A stretch of 10,576 nt of DNA from Pseudomonadota bacterium (GTDB taxonomy: Bacteria; Desulfobacterota; Syntrophobacteria; Syntrophobacterales; Syntrophobacteraceae), in NCBI GenBank assembly GCA_023416335.1, contig JAEZHY010000011.1, forward strand, positions 1-10,576, given 5' to 3'. This document shows, piece after piece, positions 1 to 6,967 of the stretch (positions are counted from its first letter, which is position 1; every line of letters begins with the position of its first letter). The notes below the pieces were generated by a model, which had not been told where the DNA came from, ran no database searches, and worked only from the letters and a program-made list of their open reading frames with translations. A program made the translations under genes and the position numbers.

Positions 1-501
1 CCGTATATGGATGTAGTCGATGGGAATTCGGCTTTTGTAAGGGGCCATACAAGCTACAGCCGCTATTTCAAAATTTCGGACAACCTGATTCTTGCCGGAC
101 GGACAGCCCTGGGAACGATAATCGGGACCTCCCGCGATTTGGTCCCGGGTGATCTGAGGTTCTACGGGGGGGGAGGCGGTTCGATTCGAGGCTATGCTTT
201 TCAGTACGCGAGCCCCCTGGTCAACAACGAACCGGTGGGTGGACGGTCTATTTTTGAACTCAGCGCCGAATTGCGCGCCAAAATTACCGAGAAGATCGGG
301 TTCGTGACATTCGTAGACGGAGGAAGCGCTTTCGAGGGGTCATATCCTGACTTCAAGGAGCCGCTGCACTGGGGAGGCGGAGTTGGCGTGCGCTACTTTA
401 CACCGCTTGGCCCTCTAAGGCTGGATTTCGCCGTCCCGTTCAATCCCAGGTCAGTCGACGATCCTTTCCAGATTTACGTCAGCATCGGACAGGCCTTTTG
501 A
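1..501 (+). CDS. tamA: TamA outer membrane barrel, C-terminal part (5' end outside window)
   Basis: This is the last ~166 residues of an Omp85-superfamily (BamA/TamA) outer membrane beta-barrel. The reading frame is open from the first base, so the true start lies upstream and the internal ATG at 7 is not a start. Seen in sequence: a FYGGGGGSIRGY stretch around residues 52-63 matches the loop-6 signature of Omp85 proteins (F-Y/F-x-G-G-x-x-S-V/I-R-G-Y/F). Amphipathic strands follow, with VDGGSAF and LRLDFAVPF late in the barrel, and the chain ends in an aromatic residue (QAF), as expected for the C-terminal beta-signal read by BamA. Known of the family: TamA works with inner-membrane TamB to move proteins or lipids to the outer membrane. 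The choice of TamA over BamA rests on the directly coupled tamB gene downstream, whose ATG overlaps this stop codon by one base. Confidence 0.9.
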   Translation, partial: PYMDVVDGNSAFVRGHTSYSRYFKISDNLILAGRTALGTIIGTSRDLVPGDLRFYGGGGGSIRGYAFQYASPLVNNEPVGGRSIFELSAELRAKITEKIGFVTFVDGGSAFEGSYPDFKEPLHWGGGVGVRYFTPLGPLRLDFAVPFNPRSVDDPFQIYVSIGQAF

Positions 502-3500
502 TGGACTGGAAACTCAAACGTGGAACCATGTGGGCACTGAGTGTGCCCGCGGCTTTGCTCCTGATTGCGGGAATCCTGTTCGGCTTTTTGCAGACCGGGA
601 CGGGAAGATCGATTTTTGCCTCGGCGGTATCGTACATGATTTCTCAACCCGACCGGAAAATCGAGTTGGGCAGAGTCGAAGGCCTGGTCCCGTTCGATTT
701 GCGGGTCGACCGAATAACGGTGAGCGATAAGGAGGGCGCTTGGCTGACCGCAAAAGACGTTGTACTTGGATGGTCCCCATGGGCACTTCTCCGCTCGGTG
801 GTTCAAATCAACGAATTCAGCGCCTCTTCAATTGATTTTGAGCGATTGGCATCCGGCACAGGTCCGGAAGAGCCGGTGAAAGGGCGGTTCGCCTCTGTAT
901 TGGACCTTCTAAGCTACGTCCGCGTAAAGCAGCTGACTGTTTCCCAGTTATGGCTCGGAGAGTCCGTGCTGGGGCAAAGAGCCGGTTTCGGGATCGATGC
1001 CGGAATAAGGGAAGCTGAAACCGGCCGGGGCCGCACGATCTATCTGAACCTCACCCGAAAGGACAAAGGACCCGAGACCAGCGCAAAAGCTGAAATGATA
1101 GTCGATTACAATCCACTCACCTTGTCGGTGAACCTCGATTTCCGTGAGGAGCCGGGAGGATTTCTCGGTTCCGTTTTAGGCATGCGCCCCGGGCCCCTTC
1201 AATTTGCGCTGCAGGGGAGCGGCCCCCTTGCCGACTGGCACGGGACGGCCCGGGGGACTGCGGGCGCGTACGGGGCCATCACCGCTCAAATCGGCCTGAA
1301 AGCCGAACAGGAAACAGCCCTTTTCCTGGAAGGAAAGCTCGAACTCGCGGAGCGGCTCATGCCGCCGCGGCTTGCGACGACCATGGGAGGAGAGAATTCT
1401 TTCGGGCTCTCCGGACGTTATTCCCCCGGTCGATCCGTACAACTCGACAAAGGATGGTTGAAGGGAAAGGGCCTTCGATTTGAAGCATCAGGGGACCTCG
1501 ACCTGAAATCGGAAGACCTGAAGAGCGATTGGATTCTGACTGTCGGCGGGCCCGAACTGCCGGTACCCAGCGGTTTTCCCTTCCAGGTGCTGACCGCGAA
1601 TGGAACCGTTTCGGGGAAACTCGGACAGCCGGAGGGGACGGCTTCGTTGATGCTTCAAAAAATAGAAGCAGGCGGACTCTCGATCGAGGATTTCAGTGCA
1701 GATGTTCGACTCGAGCCTCTCAGGCGCGAACAGCCGCCGGGATCGGGATTCGCTCTCAAGGGAACAGGAAAAGTGAAGGAACTGTCCGGTCCGCACGGTT
1801 CGATACCCGGAGAGTCTCCTTTTGACTGGTCGCTGGAAATTGAGATGCCGCCCGCTGAAAGGATTATGAAATTTACTCTCCTGGCCGAAAGCGAACGTAA
1901 TACGCTCAAGGGGTCGGTTACAGTTGATTCCGGGAAACAAACGGCAACGATCGACGTCTCGCTCCAATTGGTAAATTTCAAACCCGTTGGCCTTCTCTTT
2001 GGAGAAGAAATTCCGGAGGCCATGACTCTGCGGATGGATTTGTCGGCTGCCGGTTCGACTGTCTCGCTGCACGGCAGCTTCAAAGGGCAGGTTGACCGCC
2101 TCGACCAACTGAAATCCCCCGTTGGAGTGCTCCTCGGCCCTGAGACAAACCTGTCCGGTGTCTTCGATCTAAAGCAAAACCTGCTGACCCTTTCGGAATT
2201 CCGGGTGAATGCGCCGGGGCTTCGATTCAAGAGCAATGCCGACATGGAGCTATCCGAGCGGAAGCTGAAGGGAGACTGGGAATTATCGCTCCCGGAACTG
2301 GAACCTCTTGGCAAGGCTCAAGGGGTTGCTCTTGCCGGAAATATCGATGCCGGAGGGACCTTTGCAGGCTCGTTTGGCGCGATGGAAATCGTCTCGGAGA
2401 TCAAAGCGGAAGGCCTTGTCTGGGACGGAAGAAAACTGCCTCAGATGACCGCAAACGTAAATGTACGGGAACTGCCGGGTGCGCCCAATGGAAGTTTGCA
2501 CGTCGAAATGCGCCGCGACAATGAAAAGCTGGTTGTCTCGACTGATTTCACGCTGAAAGAACGGCAACTGGCCCTTTCATCCCTGAGCATGGACTTTCCC
2601 CGTGGGCAGGTAAAGGGGAACACGACAATCGATCTGCAAAAGGCGGTCGCCACCGGGATGCTGGAAGGCAGGTTCCAAAGCATCGCCCCTCTGGGACGCA
2701 TATTCGGCGAAAAACTGGAAGGAAACGCGAACTTCCGAATCAGCCTCTCGCCGGGCAAAAACGGTCAGGATGCCCGCATCGAGATGGCCGGGAACGGAAT
2801 AGTCACTCCGGTCGGGAACGCGAACAAGATCTCCCTTTCCGCTGAATTCAGGAATCTCCCGGAGCTTCCACCTCGCGGAAAGGCCGACCTCGAAATCCAG
2901 GAACTTCAGAAGGCCGGGCTGCTGCTGAATCACCTGCGCTTCAATGTCGCATCCGATGAAAAGGGCATGAATTTCAATGGGGTGGGGAAAGGGAAATATG
3001 CGGCAAGACCGCTCGACTTCCAAACAGCGGGTGATTTCGCGCGGACCGGAGAACTCGACCGCCTGACCCTCAAGACCCTGTCGGGGCATTATGGGGACCG
3101 CCCTTTCAAGCTTCAGCAGACTTTTGCAGTGCGGATGGCCGCGGGGAAGGTTTCCTTCGAAAAGTTGGACTTCCTGTACGGTCCCGGGCATATATCCGCA
3201 TCAGGGCAGATTGCCGCGGGGAAAGTGCTCCTCGATGGCCGTTTCGAAAAAATCCCGGTCGAGGTTCCTCCCGAAGCGAATGTGCCCTACGTTACCGGTT
3301 CGGCTGACGGCGAACTGAGGCTGGAAGGGGACTTGGCGGCCCCATCGGCATCGATGAAGTTGAGGGTCGCGGATATGAGTTCGAAAAATCCGCTCGCCAA
3401 AGCCAAACCTTACACACTGGATTTGGAGGGCAGACTCGCCGCCGGCGTTGCGAGTTTGAGTGCGATAGTGCAGGCGCCTCCCGCAGATTCTCTCAAGGCA

Positions 3501-4856
3501 AGTCTCTCTGCTCCGCTGCAGTTCTCACTCCGGCCGTTTGTCCTCTCAATGCCGCAGCAAGGTGCTCTCCAGGGAAACATGGAAATCGGGGCCGATCTCT
3601 CTACCCTGGCAAACTTGATCCCACAGCCCGATCACGAGTTTACGGGCCGTGCCATTGGACGTTTTGATATTCATGGTACCCCGGTGGAACCTCAACTCAG
3701 GGGAAAGATGGAAATAACCGGCGGCGCCTATCAGAATCTTGCGTACGGCACGGTGCTGAAGAATCTGGCCGCAACAGTCTCCGCGGATGGGCGAAGGCTC
3801 GAAATCGATGAAGTGCATGCGACCGATGGCGGAAAGGGGACCTTGTCGGCCAAAGGCTGGGTACAGGCCGATGCGGCAAATAATTTCCCCGTTAATGTCG
3901 ATGTCAGCCTGTCGAATCTTGCGCTGGTCCGCCGGCCCGATGCCAATGCATCGGTCGGCGGTACGATCAAGCTCTCCGGGTCCGCGGTGGAAACAAAAGT
4001 GAACGGCAGGCTGGAAGTGAATTCGGCCGAAATGTCTCTCCAGTTTCGCCGTCCTCCTTCGGTTTCCGAACTGAACGTGATCGAGATAAACGACGGGGCC
4101 GGGCCGGCCATCCCGCGTTCGAACCGGCCCGAGGCATCTTCCCCTTTCAGTTTTGCGCTCGATATCCAAATCGGTATGCCCGGGAACGTTTTTGTTCGAG
4201 GAAGAGGCCTGGATTCGGAATGGAAGGGAGATCTCAAAGTAAAAGGAACCGGCAATGCGCCGGCAATTATCGGCGACCTGACGACTATTCGCGGGACCTT
4301 CGATTTTCTGGGAAAACGCTTCACTGTAACGGACGGCGCCATCCATTTTTTTGGAAATTACCCTCCTGAGCCGATTGTCGATGTCAGGTCGCAGGCCGCG
4401 GCCAAAGACATAACGGCCCGTCTCCTTGTCCAGGGGCGGGCATCATCTCTCGATATCAAGCTGGAATCGGACCCGCCCCTTCCCTCCGATGAGATTCTCG
4501 CACGGATCCTTTTCAATACCGGCATGGGCAGCATCAACCCATTGCAGGTACTAATGCTTGCGGACGGATTGAGGGCACTTTCGGGACGCGGCAGCGCGCT
4601 CGATCTTCTTGGGCGCAGTCGCGAATTTCTGGGACTTGCGCAGCTCGAACTAGTCGAGTCCGGAGATCAGGGAGTGGGCCTTGGAATAGGAAAATACCTC
4701 ACAAAAGGCATTTACGTGGATGTGACAAAGGGAGTCGGCGATAGTTCCGGCAGAGTCAGCGTCAAAATCGATTTGACTCCGAATATCTTTCTCCAAACGG
4801 AAGCGGGCCTGGACTCCACGCAAGGAATAGGGATCCTGTACAGACGTGACTATTGA
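501..4856 (+). CDS. tamB: TamB, translocation and assembly module inner-membrane subunit
   Basis: A complete 1451-residue TamB/DUF490 (AsmA-like superfamily) protein. A single N-terminal membrane anchor lies at about residues 12-31 (WALSVPAALLLIAGILFGFL). A very long run of beta-strand-rich repeats follows, of the kind that forms the hydrophobic periplasm-spanning groove of this family. The C-terminal TamB domain covers roughly the last 370 residues and has the typical FVRGRGLDSEWKGDL and LPSDEILARILF segments, ending in an aromatic residue (LYRRDY). Length is within the usual family range. The start is taken as ATG 501, which overlaps the tamA stop (TGATG) and implies translational coupling. 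A TTG at 498 in the same frame is less likely. Known role: TamB spans the periplasm, contacts TamA, and supports outer membrane protein and phospholipid transport. No intrinsic terminator with a T-run follows directly on this strand; the nearest is at 5381-5422. Confidence 0.95.
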   Translation: MDWKLKRGTMWALSVPAALLLIAGILFGFLQTGTGRSIFASAVSYMISQPDRKIELGRVEGLVPFDLRVDRITVSDKEGAWLTAKDVVLGWSPWALLRSVVQINEFSASSIDFERLASGTGPEEPVKGRFASVLDLLSYVRVKQLTVSQLWLGESVLGQRAGFGIDAGIREAETGRGRTIYLNLTRKDKGPETSAKAEMIVDYNPLTLSVNLDFREEPGGFLGSVLGMRPGPLQFALQGSGPLADWHGTARGTAGAYGAITAQIGLKAEQETALFLEGKLELAERLMPPRLATTMGGENSFGLSGRYSPGRSVQLDKGWLKGKGLRFEASGDLDLKSEDLKSDWILTVGGPELPVPSGFPFQVLTANGTVSGKLGQPEGTASLMLQKIEAGGLSIEDFSADVRLEPLRREQPPGSGFALKGTGKVKELSGPHGSIPGESPFDWSLEIEMPPAERIMKFTLLAESERNTLKGSVTVDSGKQTATIDVSLQLVNFKPVGLLFGEEIPEAMTLRMDLSAAGSTVSLHGSFKGQVDRLDQLKSPVGVLLGPETNLSGVFDLKQNLLTLSEFRVNAPGLRFKSNADMELSERKLKGDWELSLPELEPLGKAQGVALAGNIDAGGTFAGSFGAMEIVSEIKAEGLVWDGRKLPQMTANVNVRELPGAPNGSLHVEMRRDNEKLVVSTDFTLKERQLALSSLSMDFPRGQVKGNTTIDLQKAVATGMLEGRFQSIAPLGRIFGEKLEGNANFRISLSPGKNGQDARIEMAGNGIVTPVGNANKISLSAEFRNLPELPPRGKADLEIQELQKAGLLLNHLRFNVASDEKGMNFNGVGKGKYAARPLDFQTAGDFARTGELDRLTLKTLSGHYGDRPFKLQQTFAVRMAAGKVSFEKLDFLYGPGHISASGQIAAGKVLLDGRFEKIPVEVPPEANVPYVTGSADGELRLEGDLAAPSASMKLRVADMSSKNPLAKAKPYTLDLEGRLAAGVASLSAIVQAPPADSLKASLSAPLQFSLRPFVLSMPQQGALQGNMEIGADLSTLANLIPQPDHEFTGRAIGRFDIHGTPVEPQLRGKMEITGGAYQNLAYGTVLKNLAATVSADGRRLEIDEVHATDGGKGTLSAKGWVQADAANNFPVNVDVSLSNLALVRRPDANASVGGTIKLSGSAVETKVNGRLEVNSAEMSLQFRRPPSVSELNVIEINDGAGPAIPRSNRPEASSPFSFALDIQIGMPGNVFVRGRGLDSEWKGDLKVKGTGNAPAIIGDLTTIRGTFDFLGKRFTVTDGAIHFFGNYPPEPIVDVRSQAAAKDITARLLVQGRASSLDIKLESDPPLPSDEILARILFNTGMGSINPLQVLMLADGLRALSGRGSALDLLGRSREFLGLAQLELVESGDQGVGLGIGKYLTKGIYVDVTKGVGDSSGRVSVKIDLTPNIFLQTEAGLDSTQGIGILYRRDY

Positions 4857-4901
4857 CAGGATGAAGCTGGCGGGGAGACCTTATGCGGACGGGAAACCAG
4901 G

Positions 4902-4925
4902 TCGCCGCATCTTATTTGGCGGCGA
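4902..4925. other. Small stem-loop just after tamB
   Basis: A perfect 7-bp inverted repeat, TCGCCGC (4902-4908) and GCGGCGA (4919-4925), with a 10-base AT-rich loop, 45 bases after the tamB stop. There is no T-run behind it on the plus strand, so it is not a standard intrinsic terminator. It could stabilise the 3' end of the tamAB transcript. Confidence 0.45.
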
Positions 4926-4930
4926 CGATC

Positions 4931-4993
4931 AAAAAAGAACGCCCACAAGGGGAGGTGGTGCACTACGTTTTTTCCGTAGCTCCCTGTGGGCGT
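4931..4993 (-). terminator. Long stem-loop, intrinsic terminator on the minus strand
   Basis: The arms ACGCCCACA (4939-4947) plus GGGAG (4950-4954) pair with CTCCC (4980-4984) plus TGTGGGCGT (4985-4993), giving a 14-bp stem with a two-base bulge. A nested CTACG/CGTAG hairpin (4963-4979) sits inside. On the plus strand six A residues (4931-4936) precede the stem. Read on the minus strand, the stem is therefore followed by TTTTTT, the form of a Rho-independent terminator. No minus-strand gene is visible immediately upstream of it, between 4993 and the DUF1269 terminator. It may end an unrecognised small RNA or block antisense transcription into tamB. Confidence 0.6.
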
Positions 4994-5078
4994 GTTGCCG
5001 GGGCACAGCGGTCAGCGCCAGTCTCGTCCGTGCACGTCAGGTGCTCCGACCGTCGTAGTATCGCGCCCATATCATTTG

Positions 5079-5319
5079 ATACTAGTTGCTTTCAAGTTGA
5101 TATTTAATTCCCTGCCGAGGTGGAAGAGGTTAACCCCCCGACCGGGCACTTGCACCAGATTTCGGCCCTCTTGTGCCGATCGCTCGGCGCTTGCTGTGTC
5201 TGCCCCGGTGCCTTTGCGGGGCGCCACAGCAAGCGCTAAGTAAGCCGCAGAGCGGCGCAGGGGGTGTGGGGGCCGCCGGTCCCCACGCTATTTGGAGCCT
5301 TCTTGAACACAACTCCGTA
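5079..5319 (+). repeat. R1 repeat, copy 1 (long form, ~241 bp)
   Basis: This is nearly identical to 10339-10576 in the same orientation, beginning ATACTA and ending AACTCCGTA in both. From about 5181 to 5296 the two copies differ at only a couple of bases. Four hairpins lie in series. H1 is TCGGC/GCCGA (5162-5179). H2 is a 12-bp stem GCGCTTGCTGTG (5187-5198) with CACAGCAAGCGC (5225-5236), enclosing GCCCCG/CGGGGC. H3 is GCCGC-AGA-GCGGC (5244-5256). H4 is GTGGGG/CCCCAC (5266-5286). Differences between copies fall mostly in loops and linkers and include insertions or deletions that shift every reading frame, so it is not coding. An unrelated inverted pair TAGTATC (5056-5062)/GATACTA (5078-5084) overlaps the left border. 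No transposase gene or clear target duplication is visible. Confidence 0.85.
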
Positions 5320-5380
5320 TGAAACGTCAATCAATATCGCGGTCACATTCCCATGGGTGACACGGGCAATGTCTTTTTAT

Positions 5381-5423
5381 AAAAAAATCCCCCGACCGCC
5401 GTTTCGGCGCGAGGGATTTTTTC
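5381..5423 (-). terminator. Bidirectional-looking intrinsic terminator after the DUF1269 gene
   Basis: AAAAAATCCC (5382-5391) pairs perfectly with GGGATTTTTT (5413-5422), with an inner GCCG-TTT-CGGC hairpin. Both strands end in a T-run. It starts 18 bases past the stop of the minus-strand DUF1269 gene and is most probably its terminator. It could also stop tamAB read-through coming from the plus strand. Confidence 0.85.
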
Positions 5424-5440
5424 AGGCGGCTCCGCACGTC

Positions 5441-5968
5441 TCATGCGTAAGCCGGAACACCCATGCCCACGGTGGGCCGTGTCCACAACGAACACTGCCG
5501 CACTTCACCTTTCTGAGTGCATACTTTATTTCCGAGAATATCCGTACCCCGTATTTTCTCCAATTCATCAAGGATATGCTCGATATTGCCCTCGTTCATA
5601 ATCAGCAATGCGGAACTGCCCGGCTGCATATCCTCCACTTCGCTGCGCGCGAATTCCGGATCGATTCCTACATGGGTGGAAGCCCCGGATACCCCGCCGA
5701 TTACCAAACCGATCACCAACCCGCCAAGAGCGAAAACCGGGTTAAGAACAATAATGCCGCAAAGCGCGCCGATGAAGCCTCCCAGAATCGCGCCGCCCAG
5801 AGTTGAGTATGTCAGATGCCCGAAGCTCACTTTCCCCGCAGGGTCTTTTGTTGCGGTCAGGACATCTTCCAGACCCAGAGATCCGTCCCGATCCATACCC
5901 AACAGGAAGGCCCGTGCGTTCTCGGCCTCTGCTTCGTTTTTAAAAATGCTGATCGCTACGTTGTTCAT
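5441..5968 (-). CDS. DUF1269-family membrane protein (general stress 17M-like)
   Basis: A 175-residue protein of the DUF1269 family, whose biochemical function is not established. Seen in sequence: an N-terminal segment with the pattern VAISIFKNEAEAENA, then a Gly-rich hydrophobic stretch at about residues 54-97 (LGGAILGGFIGALCGIIVL followed by GGLVIGLVIGGVSG) that can form one membrane hairpin or two short helices. A soluble C-terminal segment follows, with SSALLIMNEGNIEHILDEL, a common DUF1269 feature. Start choice is clear: AGGAGG (complement of 5974-5979) sits five bases before the ATG at 5968-5966. The gene is alone on its strand, with a promoter candidate upstream and a strong terminator behind. 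The C-terminal ~30 residues, including two Cys, look like an extra tail compared with the core. A stress-related role is inferred from family similarity only. Confidence 0.85.
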   Translation of the reverse strand: MNNVAISIFKNEAEAENARAFLLGMDRDGSLGLEDVLTATKDPAGKVSFGHLTYSTLGGAILGGFIGALCGIIVLNPVFALGGLVIGLVIGGVSGASTHVGIDPEFARSEVEDMQPGSSALLIMNEGNIEHILDELEKIRGTDILGNKVCTQKGEVRQCSLWTRPTVGMGVPAYA

Positions 5969-5988
5969 CTGATCCTCCTTTCGTCAGG

Positions 5989-6016
5989 TTTACCCTGATT
6001 TCGGATTCAGTATAAT
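5989..6016 (+). promoter_or_regulatory. Candidate promoter toward the DUF2284 gene, overlapping the divergent one
   Basis: On the plus strand a perfect TATAAT -10 box (6011-6016) lies 16 bases after TTTACC (5989-5994), a 4/6 match to TTGACA. It overlaps the minus-strand -10 box at the same bases, so the two directions would compete. It would give the DUF2284 mRNA a leader of roughly 200 bases. Confidence 0.4.
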
Positions 6017-6036
6017 TTTAACCGAAAAATTATGAA
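6009..6036 (-). promoter_or_regulatory. Candidate sigma70 promoter for the DUF1269 gene
   Basis: On the minus strand, a TTCATA -35-like box (complement of 6031-6036) is followed after 16 bases by TATACT (complement of 6009-6014). This places a transcript start about 35-40 bases before the gene's start codon. The surrounding block is the most AT-rich in the region. The -35 match is only partial. Confidence 0.45.
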
Positions 6037-6117
6037 TCATGTCCACAACAATCAAGGTATGCACGCACCGTTATTTCTCCTGAGTCACTCCTGTCTGAAA
6101 ATGACATGCCCGCTGCC

Positions 6118-6160
6118 CTGTAATCTCGGCAAGCCGACACCCAACGGCACAGATTGCAGA
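6118..6160 (+). other. Paired leader segment upstream of the DUF2284 gene
   Basis: CTGTAATCT (6118-6126) can pair with AGATTGCAG (6151-6159) through eight Watson-Crick pairs and one wobble pair. Inside this stem, GCCG (6133-6136) can pair either with CGGC at 6127-6130 just before it or with CGGC at 6145-6148 after it. These two hairpins exclude each other. I do not recognise a known riboswitch class. It may be only a stable leader. Confidence 0.35.
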
Positions 6161-6183
6161 CGAAAAACCGCCGGCGTTGTGTT

Positions 6184-6206
6184 AAAAAAGAGGTATTCGA
6201 CCTCTT
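6184..6206 (-). terminator. Small hairpin, intrinsic terminator on the minus strand
   Basis: AAGAGGT (6188-6194) and ACCTCTT (6200-6206) form a perfect 7-bp stem around a five-base loop. On the plus strand it is preceded by an A-run (6184-6189), so on the minus strand it ends in T residues. It sits just upstream of the DUF2284 ribosome binding site. As a minus-strand terminator it would stop antisense RNA from running into the DUF1269 promoter. On the plus strand it would be a leader hairpin next to the ribosome site. Confidence 0.45.
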
Positions 6207-6225
6207 ACAAAACAGGAGTAGCCCG

Positions 6226-6864
6226 ATGATCAGAAAAATTACGCCGGACATGAATGAGGCCCTTTTGAAAGAAGACCTCGAACGGTACAGGGACAAAGCT
6301 CTCGAACTCGGCGCATCCAGGGCGAAAGTCCTCCGGGTGGAGGAAATCCACGTAGACGAGCGGGTGACGCTGAAGTGCCAAATCCCGAGATGTTTCGGCT
6401 ACGGCGCCGGCGCCCAGTGTCCGCCCAACACTCTTAAGCCGGCCGAATTGCGGGAGATGCTGAAGAAGTACAAATGGGCCGTCTTCTTCATTATGAATGT
6501 ACCTTCCGACGTGATCGTCCGGGACAAGCAAACGATCAAGGAGAGGGTTGCAGCTTATCAGCAGGTCTATAAGATGGTCTCCGAAGTCGAATCGGCCGCT
6601 TTTTATGACGGGCATTACCTGGCCTTCGGCTTTGCAGCCGGTTCGTGCCGCCATACCTTTTGCGGCCAGCAGAAAGAATGCCAGGCGATGAAAGGCGACA
6701 AGTGCAGGTTCCCGCTCCTCTCCAGGCCGTCGATGGAAGCGGTAGGCATGGATGTTTACAAAATGGTCGCCCAGGCGGGCTGGGATATCTATCCCATCGG
6801 CAGCGGGGCCAAACCCGCCGAAATCCCGAAGGGCACCCTCGCCGGGATCGTGATCGTGCAATGA
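6226..6864 (+). CDS. DUF2284 cysteine-rich, predicted metal-binding protein
   Basis: A 212-residue cytosolic protein of the DUF2284 family (COG5423-type predicted metal-binding protein). Seven cysteines fall in two groups: Cys51, Cys56 and Cys65 (CX4CX8C, within KCQIPRCFGYGAGAQCPP), and Cys141, Cys146, Cys152 and Cys160 (within GSCRHTFCGQQKECQ...GDKC). The second group is followed by RFPLLSRPSMEAVGMDV, which resembles the tail of other metal-binding members. The arrangement is suited to one or two Fe-S clusters or other bound metal; that is inferred, not shown. No signal peptide is present. The start at 6226 is chosen because AGGAG (6214-6218) lies seven bases before it. The frame is open back to 6154, but that extension has no ribosome site and covers the leader hairpins. 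The substrate and reaction are unknown. It lies directly upstream of the transferase fusion, separated only by a short R1 repeat. Confidence 0.85.
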   Translation: MIRKITPDMNEALLKEDLERYRDKALELGASRAKVLRVEEIHVDERVTLKCQIPRCFGYGAGAQCPPNTLKPAELREMLKKYKWAVFFIMNVPSDVIVRDKQTIKERVAAYQQVYKMVSEVESAAFYDGHYLAFGFAAGSCRHTFCGQQKECQAMKGDKCRFPLLSRPSMEAVGMDVYKMVAQAGWDIYPIGSGAKPAEIPKGTLAGIVIVQ

Positions 6865-6886
6865 CATCTTACTCAATTGCGTTCCA

Positions 6887-6966
6887 AAGTAAGCCGCGAA
6901 GCGGCGCAGGGGTGTGGGGGGGCAGCTCCCCACGTTTTGTAAATCTTTCTTGAACCTAAATCCGTA
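6887..6966 (+). repeat. R1 repeat, copy 3 (short form, 3' module only)
   Basis: This matches the last ~80 bases of the two long R1 copies: AAGTAAGCCGC at the left and TTCTTGAAC...TCCGTA at the right. H3 is kept as GCCGC-GAA-GCGGC (6893-6905) with a changed loop. H4 is kept as GTGGGG/CCCCAC (6914-6933), also with a changed loop. The long-form 5' module (H1 and H2) is absent. The repeat begins 22 bases after the DUF2284 stop and ends one base before the ATG at 6968. H4 here is followed by GTTTTGT, so this copy might weakly terminate the DUF2284 transcript. Confidence 0.8.
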
Positions 6967-6967
6967 A

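Noticed and set aside
1488..2314. Long minus-strand frames opposite tamB (also at 2577-3191 and 3546-4346)
   Set aside because: They have no family-like sequence and no ribosome sites, and arise as antisense shadows of a GC-rich, well-supported tamB gene.
4846..5243. Overlapping plus-strand frames after tamB
   Set aside because: Low-complexity, basic translations in several frames over a stem-loop and the R1 repeat, with no start context and no recognisable domain.
5130..5330. Minus-strand open frame of 66 codons inside R1, with a similar frame at 10366-10569
   Set aside because: The two frames share a central segment only. Insertions and deletions between the R1 copies shift the frame and change both ends, and the region is explained by hairpins. 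Conservation is of DNA, not protein.
6154..6225. N-terminal extension of the DUF2284 protein
   Set aside because: The extension is basic, unlike the family, lacks a ribosome site and overlaps leader hairpins. ATG 6226 has AGGAG at good spacing.
6020..6225. Known riboswitch class in the DUF2284 leader (cobalamin, SAM, Moco, c-di-GMP, ZTP considered)
   Set aside because: None of the conserved core motifs of these classes could be recognised by eye, so it is only listed as a paired leader.
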